Positions 19,411 through 28,594 of a stretch of DNA of 64,000 bases are shown here, in pieces. The notes under the pieces were generated by a model. It did no database searches and was not told the origin of the DNA. It saw only the letters and a list, made by a program, of their open reading frames with translations. The DNA is from Rhodoferax sp. (GTDB lineage Bacteria; Pseudomonadota; Gammaproteobacteria; Burkholderiales; Burkholderiaceae_C). The DNA lies in assembly GCF_030653815.1 (NCBI RefSeq), contig NZ_JAURYQ010000037.1, forward strand, positions 1 to 64,000, given 5' to 3'. Each line of letters begins with the position of its first letter. Within the stretch, counting starts at the first letter, position 1. A program made the translations under genes and the position numbers.

Positions 19411-20910
19411 ATGTGTGGAATTGTTGGTGTTGTCAGTAACGCCCCGGTAAATCAGCTTTTGTACGATGCCTTGCTGTTGTTGCAGCACCGTGGCCAGGAC
19501 GCTGCGGGCATCGTGACGCAGCAGGAGCGCAAATTTTTCATGCACAAGGCCAAGGGCATGGTGCGTGACGTGTTTCGTACCCGCAACATGCGCTCGCTGC
19601 CGGGCAATTGCGGGCTGGGCCAGGTGCGTTACCCGACCGCCGGCAACGCCTTCAGCGAAGAAGAAGCCCAGCCTTTTTACGTCAATGCGCCCTTTGGCAT
19701 TGTGTTGGTGCACAACGGCAACCTGACCAACGCCCACGCCCTCAAGGCCGAGCTGTTCAGTGCCGACCATCGCCACATCAACACCGAGAGCGACTCCGAG
19801 GTCCTGCTCAATGTGCTGGCCCACGAAATCGGCGAAACCACGCGCGGCATGCCGTTGACGCCCAACGACCTGTTCGAGGCGGTGCGCAAGGTGCATCGGC
19901 GCGTCAGGGGTTCGTATGCCGTGATCGCCCTGATTGCCGGCCATGGCGTGCTGGCGTTTCGCGACCCGTTTGGCATTCGCCCGCTGTGCATGGGCGTGGC
20001 CGATGGCACCGTCATGCTGGCCAGCGAATCGGTCGCCATGGAGGGCACCAACCACAAGTTTGACCGCAACATCCAGCCGGGCGAGGCGGTGTTCATTGAC
20101 CTGCAAGGCCAGGTGCATGCGCAGCAGTGCGCCGATCATCCGGTGCTGAACCCCTGTATTTTCGAGTTCGTCTACCTGGCGCGGCCCGATTCCGTGATGG
20201 ACAACATCTCGGTCTACCAGGCGCGCTTGAACCTGGGTGAGTCATTGGCCAAGCGGGTGATCTCGACGGTGCCGCCCAACGAGATCGACGTGGTCATTCC
20301 GATCCCCGAGTCCAGCCGGCCCAGCGCCGCCCAATTGGCGCAGTTGTTGGGCTTGCCTTACCGTGAGGGTTTTGTCAAAAACCGTTATGTCGGGCGTACC
20401 TTCATCATGCCCGGGCAATCGGTGCGCAAGAAGTCGGTACGCCAAAAGCTCAACGTGATCGCCAGCGAATTCAAGGGCCGCAATGTGCTGCTGGTGGATG
20501 ACTCCATTGTGCGCGGCACCACGTCGAAAGAAATCGTGCAAATGGCGCGCGATGCCGGTGCCAACAAGGTCTACATGGCCAGCGCCGCGCCGCCGGTGCG
20601 CTACCCCAACGTCTATGGCATTGACATGCCCACGTCGAGCGAGTTGGTGGCGCACAACCGCACGGTCGAGCAGATCCGCGAGATCATTGGCTGCGACGCC
20701 CTGATCTACCAGGATGTGGATGGCATGAAGAAAGCCATTGGCTCGCTCAATGCCAACATCAAGGACTTTGATGCGTCCTGCTTTGACGGTATTTACGTCA
20801 CTGGCGACATCACGCTGGACGACATCGAGCGCCTCAATGCCAACCGTGTTCAGGGCGATGAAACCCTGGAGGACAACTCGCGTCTGGCCCTGCCGAACCA
20901 CGAAGACTGA
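19411..20910 (+). CDS. purF: Amidophosphoribosyltransferase
   Basis: First committed step of purine synthesis: transfers the glutamine amide to PRPP to form 5-phosphoribosylamine. The 499-residue protein starts MCGIVGVV, so after Met removal Cys2 is the N-terminal nucleophile of the glutaminase domain. Glutaminase landmarks GQVRYPTAG and HNGNLTN follow. The C-terminal phosphoribosyltransferase domain has the PRPP loop VLLVDDSIVRGTTS near 365-378. Length is close to E. coli PurF (505). metZ follows after a 2-bp gap. Confidence 0.97.
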   Translation: MCGIVGVVSNAPVNQLLYDALLLLQHRGQDAAGIVTQQERKFFMHKAKGMVRDVFRTRNMRSLPGNCGLGQVRYPTAGNAFSEEEAQPFYVNAPFGIVLVHNGNLTNAHALKAELFSADHRHINTESDSEVLLNVLAHEIGETTRGMPLTPNDLFEAVRKVHRRVRGSYAVIALIAGHGVLAFRDPFGIRPLCMGVADGTVMLASESVAMEGTNHKFDRNIQPGEAVFIDLQGQVHAQQCADHPVLNPCIFEFVYLARPDSVMDNISVYQARLNLGESLAKRVISTVPPNEIDVVIPIPESSRPSAAQLAQLLGLPYREGFVKNRYVGRTFIMPGQSVRKKSVRQKLNVIASEFKGRNVLLVDDSIVRGTTSKEIVQMARDAGANKVYMASAAPPVRYPNVYGIDMPTSSELVAHNRTVEQIREIIGCDALIYQDVDGMKKAIGSLNANIKDFDASCFDGIYVTGDITLDDIERLNANRVQGDETLEDNSRLALPNHED

Positions 20911-20912
20911 CC

Positions 20913-22136
20913 ATGAGCGCTAGACAACTCCCAGACAACCTGCACCGTGACACGTTGGCGGTGCGCGCTGGCATCGAGCCCAGCCAGTATGGTGAAAACA
21001 GCGAGGCGCTGTACCTGACCAGCAGTTTCGTGCAGCCCGACGCCGAAACCGCGCGCAAGCGTTTCGCCAACGAGGAAGACGGCTACACCTATAGCCGCGT
21101 GGGCAACCCGACCGTGACCGGCATGGAACAGCGCCTGGCCGCACTGGAAGGCACCGAGGCGGCCATGGCCACGTCGAGTGGCATGTCTGCCGTGCTCTTG
21201 CTGGGCATGGGCCTGCTGCGCGCCGGTGACCATGTGGTGTGCTCGCAGTCGGTGTTTGGCTCCACGCTGCGCCTGTTTGCCGTGGAGTTTGCCAAGTTCG
21301 GCGTGGAAACCACCTTTGTCTCGCAGACTGACGTGGCCCAGTGGCGCGCGGCGCTCAAACCCAACACCAAGTTGCTGTTTGCCGAAACGCCGACCAACCC
21401 GCTCACCGACATTTGCGACATCGCCGCGCTGGCCGAGGTGGCCCACACCGGTGGCGCGCTGCTGGCCGTGGACAACTGCTTTTGCACCCCCGCGCTGCAG
21501 CGCCCGGTGGAATTTGGCGCTGACTTTGTGATTCACTCCGGCACCAAGTACCTGGACGGCCAGGGCAGGGTGGTGGCCGGTGCCATTTGTTGTTCGCACA
21601 AGTATGTCAACGACGTCTTTTGGCCGATCAACCGCACCGCTGGCATGGTGCTGTCGCCCTTCAACGCCTGGGTCGTCACCAAGGGCATGGAAACACTCGC
21701 GATTCGTATGCGTGCCCAGTGCGACGCTGCGCTGGCGCTGGCGCAATGGCTGCAGCAGCAGCCCAATGTGGCCCATGTTTATTACCCCGGCCTGGCGTCA
21801 CACCCGCAGCACGACCTGGCCATGCGCCAGCAAAGCGGCCTGGGTGGCGCAGTGGTGTCGTTTGACGTGCTTGCCGCCGATGCGACGCAGGGTCGCAAGC
21901 GCGCCTTTCACGTGATCGACAGCACCCAGGTGTGCTCGGTCACCACCAACCTGGGCGACACCAAGACCACCATCGCCCACCCCGCCACCACCTCGCACGG
22001 CCGCCTGACCGAAGCGCAGCGCCAGGCCGCCGGCATTGGCCAGGGCCTGATCCGTGTGGCCATGGGCCTGGAACACCTCGGTGACATCCAGGCCGACCTG
22101 GCCCGTGGCCTGCACAACCTGAATACCTTGTCATGA
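20913..22136 (+). CDS. metZ: O-succinylhomoserine sulfhydrylase
   Basis: A 407-residue PLP enzyme of the Cys/Met metabolism family, which would make homocysteine from an activated homoserine and sulfide. The PLP lysine is about residue 212 in [11 protein letters not shown]. Other family blocks are [31 protein letters not shown] and [11 protein letters not shown]-succinyl rather than O-acetyl specificity is inferred from the purF-metZ order and length. It overlaps gltX by 4 bp (ATGA) and sits 2 bp after purF. Confidence 0.92.
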   Translation: MSARQLPDNLHRDTLAVRAGIEPSQYGENSEALYLTSSFVQPDAETARKRFANEEDGYTYSRVGNPTVTGMEQRLAALEGTEAAMATSSGMSAVLLLGMGLLRAGDHVVCSQSVFGSTLRLFAVEFAKFGVETTFVSQTDVAQWRAALKPNTKLLFAETPTNPLTDICDIAALAEVAHTGGALLAVDNCFCTPALQRPVEFGADFVIHSGTKYLDGQGRVVAGAICCSHKYVNDVFWPINRTAGMVLSPFNAWVVTKGMETLAIRMRAQCDAALALAQWLQQQPNVAHVYYPGLASHPQHDLAMRQQSGLGGAVVSFDVLAADATQGRKRAFHVIDSTQVCSVTTNLGDTKTTIAHPATTSHGRLTEAQRQAAGIGQGLIRVAMGLEHLGDIQADLARGLHNLNTLS

Positions 22137-23527
22137 CCCCAAAAACCCGTACCCGTTTCGCCCCATCGCCGACCGGTTTCATTCACCTGGGCAACATCCG
22201 CTCGGCGCTGTACCCCTGGGCGTTTGCGCGCTCGACGGGCGGCGACTTCATCTTGCGCATCGAAGACACCGACCTGGAGCGCTCCACCCAGGCGGCTGTC
22301 GATGTCATCATTGAGAGCATGGATTGGCTTGGACTCGATTACGACGAAGGTCCGTTCTACCAAATGCTGCGCATGGACCGCTACAAGGCGGTGCTGGCCG
22401 ACATGGTGGCTGCCGGCCATGTTTACCCGTGCTACATGAGCATGGCTGAGCTCGATGCCCTGCGTGAAGCCCAGACCGTCGCCAAGGAAAAGCCGCGCTA
22501 CGACGGTACCTGGCGCCCCGCGCCGGGCAAGACGCTGCCGCCCATTCCCGAAGGCGTGCAGCCGGTGCTGCGTTTCAAGAACCCGCAAGGTGGCTCGGTG
22601 GTGTGGGACGACAAGGTCAAGGGCCGCATCGAGATCAGCAACGACGAGCTTGACGACTTGGTCATTGCGCGCCCGGACGGCACGCCCACCTACAACTTCT
22701 GTGTGGTGGTGGACGATATCGACATGGACATCACTCATGTGATTCGCGGCGACGACCATGTCAACAACACGCCGCGCCAGATCAACATCTTCAAGGCACT
22801 CGGCAAGGAACCGCCGGTGTACGCCCATTTGCCCACGGTGCTCAATGAGCAGGGCGAAAAAATGAGCAAACGCAATGGCGCCAAGCCGGTCACCCAGTAC
22901 CGTGAAGAAGGCTACTTGCCCGACGCCATGGTGAACTACCTGGCTCGCCTGGGTTGGAGCCATGGCGACGACGAGATTTTCAGCCGGGCACAGTTCCTGG
23001 AATGGTTCAACCTGGACCACCTGGGCAAGAGCGCCGCACAGTTTGACGAAGCCAAATTGCGCTGGGTCAACGCGCAGCATATCAAGAGCACGGCCGACGA
23101 GGTGCTGGCGCCGCTGGTGCAGGCGCAATTGGCCAAGCGCGGCATCGAAGCAGATGCGCGTTTGACCGGCATTTGCGCGCTGTTCAAGGACCGCTGCGAC
23201 ACCACCGTGGCACTGGCCGATTGGGCCGCCGTGTTTTATGCCGACGTGCAACCGACAGACGCCGATCTGGCCCAGCATGTGACCGACGCCGTCAAACCGG
23301 CGCTGACTCAGTTGGCTGACAAGCTCGCCACCTGCGCCTGGGACAAGGCCGGCATTGCCGCGGCCATCAAGGAAGTGCTGACGGCTTGCGGCCTGAAAAT
23401 GCCGCTGTTGACCATGCCGGTGCGGGTGTTGGTGGTGGGAAATGCACACACGCCATCGCTGGATGCCTTGCTTTCTTTATTTGATCGTGAAAAAGTTATT
23501 GCCAGATTAAAAGCGGCTAAAAATTAA
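22133..23527 (+). CDS. gltX: Glutamate--tRNA ligase
   Basis: Class I aminoacyl-tRNA synthetase charging tRNA-Glu. The HIGH-like HLGN is at residues 18-21 within [16 protein letters not shown], and KMSKR is near 243-247. The 464-residue length matches the bacterial enzyme, with the helical anticodon-binding domain after residue 320. Its own substrate tRNA-Glu lies about 170 bp downstream on the same strand. Confidence 0.97.
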   Translation: MTPKTRTRFAPSPTGFIHLGNIRSALYPWAFARSTGGDFILRIEDTDLERSTQAAVDVIIESMDWLGLDYDEGPFYQMLRMDRYKAVLADMVAAGHVYPCYMSMAELDALREAQTVAKEKPRYDGTWRPAPGKTLPPIPEGVQPVLRFKNPQGGSVVWDDKVKGRIEISNDELDDLVIARPDGTPTYNFCVVVDDIDMDITHVIRGDDHVNNTPRQINIFKALGKEPPVYAHLPTVLNEQGEKMSKRNGAKPVTQYREEGYLPDAMVNYLARLGWSHGDDEIFSRAQFLEWFNLDHLGKSAAQFDEAKLRWVNAQHIKSTADEVLAPLVQAQLAKRGIEADARLTGICALFKDRCDTTVALADWAAVFYADVQPTDADLAQHVTDAVKPALTQLADKLATCAWDKAGIAAAIKEVLTACGLKMPLLTMPVRVLVVGNAHTPSLDALLSLFDREKVIARLKAAKN

Positions 23528-23536
23528 CGCTATAAT
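23507..23536 (+). promoter_or_regulatory. Candidate promoter for the tRNA cluster
   Basis: A perfect -10 TATAAT at 23531-23536 follows an 18-base spacer after TTAAAA at 23507-23512 (4 of 6 match to TTGACA). The expected transcription start is 40-45 bases before tRNA-Ala. The element overlaps the last codons of gltX. Confidence 0.5.
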
Positions 23537-23585
23537 TTGAGGCTTGGAAACAAACACTGCTTCTAAACAAAGTGGTTGTGGATTC

Positions 23586-23661
<76 letters not shown>

Positions 23662-23695
23662 AAGTTTTCAAGAATGACGGAAGTCCAAAGGTTAT

Positions 23696-23771
23696 GACCC
23701 CATCGTCTAGAGGCCTAGGACACTACCCTTTCACGGTAGGTACCGGGGTTCGAATCCCCGTGGGGTCGCCA
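23696..23771 (+). tRNA. tRNA-Glu(UUC)
   Basis: A 76-base cloverleaf with encoded CCA. Acceptor GACCCCA pairs with TGGGGTC, the anticodon loop CTTTCAC gives UUC, and the T loop is TTCGAAT. It is located 34 bases after tRNA-Ala and downstream of gltX, whose product charges it. Confidence 0.97.
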
Positions 23772-23772
23772 G

Positions 23773-23848
23773 TTTATCGCAAGATAAATCGGCGCAAGTC
23801 GGTAACGGTTTGTCCGCAAGGGCAGATGACTTGGCTCGCAAGAGCAAA
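23773..23848 (+). repeat. Four consecutive GCAA-loop hairpins in the tRNA spacer
   Basis: Between tRNA-Glu and tRNA-Asp are four small hairpins, each closed on the loop GCAA. They are TTTATC/GATAAA (73-88), TCGGC/GTCGG (89-102, two wobbles), TGTCC/GGGCA (811-824, one wobble) and GCTC/GAGC with outer TT/AA (831-848); the numbers are last digits of 23773-23848. TAACGGTTTG at 23803-23812 can also pair with CAAACGTTA at 23845-23853 with one bulge, enclosing the last two. The repeated GNRA loop is not expected by chance. Confidence 0.75.
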
Positions 23849-23860
23849 CGTTAGCTACCA

Positions 23861-23937
23861 GGAGTGGTAGTTCAGTTGGTTAGAATACCGGCCTGTCACG
23901 CCGGGGGTCGCGGGTTCGAGTCCCGTCCGCTCCGCCA
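23861..23937 (+). tRNA. tRNA-Asp(GUC)
   Basis: A 77-base cloverleaf with encoded CCA. Acceptor GGAGTGG pairs with CCGCTCC, anticodon stem CCGGC/GCCGG holds loop CTGTCAC for anticodon GUC, and the T loop is TTCGAGT. It is the last gene of the cluster and is followed six bases later by a terminator. Confidence 0.97.
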
Positions 23938-23942
23938 GATAT

Positions 23943-23975
23943 AGCCCCAAGCAGTTGATCTGCTTGGGGCTTTTC
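23943..23975 (+). terminator. Intrinsic terminator of the tRNA cluster
   Basis: A perfect 12-bp stem AGCCCCAAGCAG / CTGCTTGGGGCT with loop TTGAT is followed by TTTCTATTT. It ends transcription after tRNA-Asp. Confidence 0.93.
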
Positions 23976-24069
23976 TATTTCAATTTGTCAATCATCAGCT
24001 TGCGCCTTAATTTTCTTGACCCTGATTGGTCAGGCCAAGACGGTGTTTGGTGTTTGGCTGAAAGATGAA

Positions 24070-24702
24070 ATGATGAGTTTGCAAACCTGGTGGTTGTTTG
24101 TTTTGATGACTTTTGTGGTCTCGGCCACACCGGGCCCCAACATGTTGCTGGTCTTGAGCAACAGCGCCCGCTTTGGGCTGCACGCCGCCATGGCCACCAT
24201 GCTGGGCTGCATGAGTGCCTTGCTGGCCATGATGAGTATTTCGGCAGCAGGCCTGGGTGCCTTGTTGCAGCTGTTTCCAGCCGTGTTCGATGCCCTGCGC
24301 CTGGCCGGCGCCGCTTACCTGGCCTACCTGGGTATCAAAAGTTGGCGTGCGCCTGTGGTAGAGCACGCCGTCGAAGCCGCCGGCCTGATGGCGCCCGCGG
24401 TCAAGCGCGCAGCCCACTTTCGCCAAGGCATGTTGGTGGCCGCCAGCAACCCGAAGGCGATCCTGTTTGCCGTGGCTTTTTTGCCCCAGTTCATCAACCC
24501 GCTGCAGGCTCAATTGCCCCAGTTTGGCATTCTTTTGTTGACCTTTGCAGTCATCGAGGTGAGCTGGTATTTTGTTTACGCGCTCAGCGGAAAGCGCATG
24601 GCGGTCTACCTGGAGCGCGCCAGCGTCATGAAGATGTTCAACCGGGTGACCGGCGGCGCCTTTGTGGGCTTTGCCGCCATGATGGCTACTGTGCGGGACT
24701 GA
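24070..24702 (+). CDS. LysE/RhtB-family amino acid exporter
   Basis: A polytopic inner-membrane protein of about 210 residues with the family signature VVSATPGPNMLLVLSNSARFG near the N-terminus. Further marks are the segment LAGAAYLAYLGIKSWR and the later block GMLVAASNPKAILFAVAFLPQF. Relatives export lysine, threonine or homoserine lactones; the substrate here is unknown. ATG 24070 or 24073 (MSLQTWW) is the likely start. It converges on the EamA gene, and the two coding regions overlap tail to tail by 17 bp. Confidence 0.92.
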   Translation: MMSLQTWWLFVLMTFVVSATPGPNMLLVLSNSARFGLHAAMATMLGCMSALLAMMSISAAGLGALLQLFPAVFDALRLAGAAYLAYLGIKSWRAPVVEHAVEAAGLMAPAVKRAAHFRQGMLVAASNPKAILFAVAFLPQFINPLQAQLPQFGILLLTFAVIEVSWYFVYALSGKRMAVYLERASVMKMFNRVTGGAFVGFAAMMATVRD

Positions 24703-25591
24703 ACCGTTTCAGCAAACCCATTGACAAGGCGGTGCCCAGCAAAATGACGATACCGCAAATCAGCATCCAGGCCGTCACGGATTCCCCCAGAAACACCACA
24801 CCGTAAAGCACGGCAAAAACCGGAATCAAGAAGGTGACGGTCAGCGAACCCGCCGCGCCCACCTTGTCCACCAGGCGGAAAAAAAGCACATAGGCTACCC
24901 CGGTGCACAACACACCGACTGCCAGCAATGCCAGCCATGCCGCGCTGCTGGGCGGCTGGCTGGGCCACAGCCACAGCGTGGGCAGGGCCAGGCCGAGGGT
25001 GGCGCCCAACTGGCTGCCGGTGGCAATCACCAGCGAGGGCACGCCGCCCAAATGGCGCTTGGTGAAACTGGCCGACAGGCCGTAACACAGGCAGGCACCC
25101 AGGCAGGCCAGCACCGCCCAGCCCGTGACCAGACCCGAGGCATCGGGCTTGAAGCTGGCCTTGCCCCAGGCCAGCATGGCCACCCCGACAAAGCCAATCA
25201 GCAAACCCAGAATCTTCATGCCATGGGGCCGGTCCTTGAGCCAGAGCCAGGCCACCAGCGCGCCAAACAGCGGCACGGTGGCATTCAGCAGCGAAGACAA
25301 ACCGGTGCTGATCGACAGCAGCGCGTAGGCATACAGTGCAAAGGGAATGCCCGAATTGAGCATGCCCAGGAAAAAGATTTTTTTCCAATGAGTTGACAGG
25401 GCTTGCCACTGGCCGCGCAGCAGCAGCAAGGGCAACAGGAAAACGGCCGCAATGCCCACCCGCAGCCCGGCGGTGGGCAACGCGCCAAATTCAGCAGCGC
25501 CGAGCCGCGTGAATAAAAACGAGGCGCCCCAAATGGCACCCAGCAAGATGAATTCGGTTAGCCAGACTTTCGGGGGATGCGATGAAGTCAA
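24686..25591 (-). CDS. EamA-domain (DMT superfamily) transporter
   Basis: A 301-residue integral membrane protein with ten predicted membrane segments, in two EamA repeats (about 10-140 and 150-290). The start TEFILLGAIWGASFLFTRLG and the repeat-ending motif STGLSSLLNATVPLFGALVAWLWLKD-like pattern (spanning about 95-120) are typical of metabolite exporters. The substrate is not evident. Its start overlaps the upstream alkyltransferase gene by 4 bp on the same strand. Confidence 0.92.
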   Translation of the reverse strand: MTSSHPPKVWLTEFILLGAIWGASFLFTRLGAAEFGALPTAGLRVGIAAVFLLPLLLLRGQWQALSTHWKKIFFLGMLNSGIPFALYAYALLSISTGLSSLLNATVPLFGALVAWLWLKDRPHGMKILGLLIGFVGVAMLAWGKASFKPDASGLVTGWAVLACLGACLCYGLSASFTKRHLGGVPSLVIATGSQLGATLGLALPTLWLWPSQPPSSAAWLALLAVGVLCTGVAYVLFFRLVDKVGAAGSLTVTFLIPVFAVLYGVVFLGESVTAWMLICGIVILLGTALSMGLLKRFSPAQ

Positions 25592-26082
25592 ACCGCGCCT
25601 TCGAGCTTGAGCAAGGCGGCCTTGCGATCCAGCCCGCCCGCGTAGCCGGTCAAGGCCCCGTTGGCGCCCAGCACGCGGTGGCAGGGCACCACGATGCTCA
25701 CGGGGTTGCGCCCCACCGCACTGCTGACAGCCCGCACCGCGCTAGGTCGGCCCAGTTGGGCGCTCAAGGCGCCGTAGCTGCAGCTTGTGCCAAAAGGCAG
25801 GCTTTGCAGCGCCTGCCACACGGTTTGCTGAAAGGGGGTGCCAGCGCTCAGGTCCAGCGGCAGGTCAAATTGGCGGCGTTGTCCGGCAAAGTACTGGGTC
25901 AATTGCACCGTGGCTTGTTGTAGCAGCGGGTGATCTTCAACCGTGGGCCACCTGCTGGCGTCAGGCTGGTGGCGCTGGCCTTCGAACCAGACGCCGCATA
26001 CGCCTTGTGGGCTGGCTGCAACGCGGATGAGGCCCAGTGGGCTGTCAAAGGTGGCGGTCAAGGGGGCGGCATTCTTGTTCAT
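25588..26082 (-). CDS. ogt: Methylated-DNA--protein-cysteine methyltransferase
   Basis: Suicide repair protein that takes alkyl groups from O6-alkylguanine in DNA. The acceptor Cys134 sits in the signature VVPCHRVLG, followed by GGLDRKAALLKLEG. The DNA-binding helix-turn-helix block FGTSCSYGALSAQLGRPSAVRAV is at 97-119. The 164-residue length fits Ogt and lacks the N-terminal Ada domain. It overlaps the EamA gene by an ATGA. Confidence 0.94.
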   Translation of the reverse strand: MNKNAAPLTATFDSPLGLIRVAASPQGVCGVWFEGQRHQPDASRWPTVEDHPLLQQATVQLTQYFAGQRRQFDLPLDLSAGTPFQQTVWQALQSLPFGTSCSYGALSAQLGRPSAVRAVSSAVGRNPVSIVVPCHRVLGANGALTGYAGGLDRKAALLKLEGAV

Positions 26083-26210
26083 TTTTTAACAGGTTAAAAG
26101 CCCCGGATGATAAGCGCTGCACCCGCTTCAAGCGAACATTCGGGGCCCGTGGTGGACAACGCGGCACCTACAATTGTGCGCTTGACCCATTCCATCCCCA
26201 AGTACATGCC

Positions 26211-27593
26211 ATGCAATTGACAGCTTCCATTTTCAAGGCCTACGACATTCGTGGTGTCGTGCCCAGCACCATTGACGCCCCAGTGGCACAAGCGCTGGGC
26301 CGGGCCTTTGGCACGGTGGCCTTGCGCGAAGGGCAAACGGCGGTGGCGGTGGGCCGTGACGGCCGTCTGAGCGGTCCGGACTTGAGCACCGCCCTGATGC
26401 GCGGCCTCGCCGAGGCGGGTGTTGAGGTCATCGACATCGGCCTGGCCACCACGCCCATGCTCTACTTTGCCGCCAATACCTTGTGCAACAGCGGTATTCA
26501 GGTGACCGGCAGCCACAACCCCAAGGACTACAACGGTTTCAAGATGGTGCTGGCCGGTCGCGCCATTTATGGCGACGAGATCCAGGCGCTGCGCCGCATG
26601 ATGGAAGCGGAAACCTGGGAACTGCGCGCCAATGGTCAGGTGCGCCGCGTGGACGTGCTGGCGGCTTACCAGGCGCGCATTGTGGGCGACATCAAACTGG
26701 CGCGCCCCCTGAAAATTGTGGTGGACTGCGGCAACGGCATTGCCGGTGCGTCGGCCCCTGGCATCCTGCGCGCCATTGGCTGCGAGGTGACCGAGCTGTT
26801 CAGTGAAGTCGATGGCAATTTCCCCAATCACCACCCCGACCCAAGCAAGCCCGAGAATCTGCGCGATGTGATGGCCGCGCTCAAAAGTGGCGATGCCGAA
26901 CTGGGCCTGGCCTTTGACGGCGACGGCGACCGCCTGGGACTAGTCACCAAAGAGGGCAATACCATTTACCCTGACCGTCAGATGATGTTGTTTGCCCGTG
27001 ACGTGCTGAAGCGCGCGCCGGGCGGCACCATTTTGTTTGATGTGAAATGTTCACAACAGCTGGCGCCGGCCATCGCGGCCGCGGGCGGCGTGCCGATGAT
27101 GTTCAAAACCGGCCATTCGCTCATCAAGGCCAAGATGAAAGAGATCGACTCGCCGCTGGGCGGAGAGATGAGCGGTCACATTTTCTTTAAAGAGCGCTGG
27201 TACGGCTTTGACGACGGCACCTACGCGGGCTGCCGCCTGCTTGAAATTTTGAGCCAATCGCCGGACGCCAACGCGGTGCTGAACGCCTTGCCCAGCAGTT
27301 TTTCGACCCCGGAACTCAACGTGAAATGTGACGAAGGCCAGCCGCAAATTCTGGTCACGCAACTGGTGTCACGCACTGATTTTGCTGCGCCGGCCACGCT
27401 CAACACCATCGACGGGCTGCGGGTCGATTGGCCCGATGGTTTTGGTTTGATTCGCGCCTCCAACACCACGCCGGTGCTGGTGCTGCGCTTTGAAGGCCAT
27501 ACGCCCGAGGCGCTGGCGCGCATCCAGACTGACATGATGACGCTGTTGCACCAGGTGCTGCCCGGTGCTGTCACCGACGAGGCCGCGCATTGA
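26211..27593 (+). CDS. algC: Phosphomannomutase/phosphoglucomutase
   Basis: Alpha-D-phosphohexomutase interconverting hexose 1- and 6-phosphates, supplying sugar nucleotides for lipopolysaccharide and exopolysaccharide. Start ATG 26211 (MQLTASIFKAYDIRG) gives 460 residues, close to Pseudomonas AlgC (463). The phosphoserine is about residue 101 in TGSHNPKDYNG, the metal loop DGDGDRLG is near 236, the sugar-binding GEMSGHIFF follows, and the phosphate-binding RASNTTPVLVLR is near the end. It is followed with a 4-bp overlap by waaC. Confidence 0.95.
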   Translation: MQLTASIFKAYDIRGVVPSTIDAPVAQALGRAFGTVALREGQTAVAVGRDGRLSGPDLSTALMRGLAEAGVEVIDIGLATTPMLYFAANTLCNSGIQVTGSHNPKDYNGFKMVLAGRAIYGDEIQALRRMMEAETWELRANGQVRRVDVLAAYQARIVGDIKLARPLKIVVDCGNGIAGASAPGILRAIGCEVTELFSEVDGNFPNHHPDPSKPENLRDVMAALKSGDAELGLAFDGDGDRLGLVTKEGNTIYPDRQMMLFARDVLKRAPGGTILFDVKCSQQLAPAIAAAGGVPMMFKTGHSLIKAKMKEIDSPLGGEMSGHIFFKERWYGFDDGTYAGCRLLEILSQSPDANAVLNALPSSFSTPELNVKCDEGQPQILVTQLVSRTDFAAPATLNTIDGLRVDWPDGFGLIRASNTTPVLVLRFEGHTPEALARIQTDMMTLLHQVLPGAVTDEAAH

Positions 27594-28594
27594 AGATTCT
27601 GATCGTCAAGCTGTCATCGCTTGGCGACGTGGTGCACGCCATGCCGGCGGTGCAAGATATTTTGCGCGCCCTGCCTGAGGCGCATATCGATTGGGTGGTG
27701 GAGCGCGGTTTTGCCCCGCTGGCGCAACGCTGCCAGGGCGTTCGGCGCGTCATTGCCAGTGACTTGCGGCGCTGGCGCAAAGCCCCTTTCAGCACTGACA
27801 CACGAAGCGCCTGGCGGGCATTCAAGTTTGAACTGCAGCTGGAAGCCTACGATGCGGTGATCGATTTGCAGGGCCTGACCAAGTCGGCGCTGGTGTCGTG
27901 GCTGGCCCGTTTAAGCCCCGGTGGCCAGCGCTACGGCCTGGCCAACCAGACCGAAGGCTCCAGCTTTGAGGCCCCTGCGCGCTGGGTGGCGCACCAGGCC
28001 ATCACGCTGCCGGCGCACAGCCACGCCGTGATGCGCTCGCGTGAGTTGTGTGCGCAGGCGCTGCACTACCGAGTGCCCGACGAGCTGTCGTTTGGTCTGG
28101 TGACGCAACAGGCTCAGGTGTCACGGGCCAGCGCCGGGATGGCATCGGCGTCGGGTCTGCGCGGCACAGTGGCGCTGGTGCACGGCACCTCGCGCGCTGA
28201 CAAACAATGGCCGCTGGCGCATTGGCGCGCGCTGGCTCAGCGGCTTAACGCCACCGGCTTGGGCGTGGTCTTGCCACACGGCAGCCCGGCCGAGCTGCAA
28301 ACCGCAAACGACATTGCCCAGGGTCTGGCCCATGCCCAGGTGTGGCCGCCTTTGAAGCTGGATGCGCTCACCGACGCGCTGGCCACTTGCAGCGGTGTGA
28401 TCGGCGTCGACAGCGGCCTGAGCCACATCGCCGTGGCGCTGGACCTGCCCCATGTGCAGATTTACAACTTCGACACCGCCTGGCGTACCGGGCCATTGGC
28501 GGCATCACCGCGCCAATGCAGCGTGTTCGCCCAGCCCACGCCCTCAGTTGACGCTGTCTGGCAGGCCTGGCTTGGCGTGTCGGCTGTCGCATGA
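27590..28594 (+). CDS. waaC: Lipopolysaccharide heptosyltransferase I
   Basis: Family GT9 glycosyltransferase that adds the first heptose to Kdo2-lipid A on the cytoplasmic face of the inner membrane. The 334-residue protein starts KILIVKLSSLGDVVHAMPAV, the WaaC/WaaF signature, and later has GVIGVDSGLSHIAVALDLPHVQIY. Translation starts at a TTG that overlaps the algC stop. An ATGA overlap leads into waaA, so algC, waaC and waaA are translationally coupled. Confidence 0.95.
   Translation: MKILIVKLSSLGDVVHAMPAVQDILRALPEAHIDWVVERGFAPLAQRCQGVRRVIASDLRRWRKAPFSTDTRSAWRAFKFELQLEAYDAVIDLQGLTKSALVSWLARLSPGGQRYGLANQTEGSSFEAPARWVAHQAITLPAHSHAVMRSRELCAQALHYRVPDELSFGLVTQQAQVSRASAGMASASGLRGTVALVHGTSRADKQWPLAHWRALAQRLNATGLGVVLPHGSPAELQTANDIAQGLAHAQVWPPLKLDALTDALATCSGVIGVDSGLSHIAVALDLPHVQIYNFDTAWRTGPLAASPRQCSVFAQPTPSVDAVWQAWLGVSAVA

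Noticed and set aside
21908..23449. 513-codon minus-strand open frame
   Set aside because: It lies antisense to metZ and gltX, which are both unmistakable.
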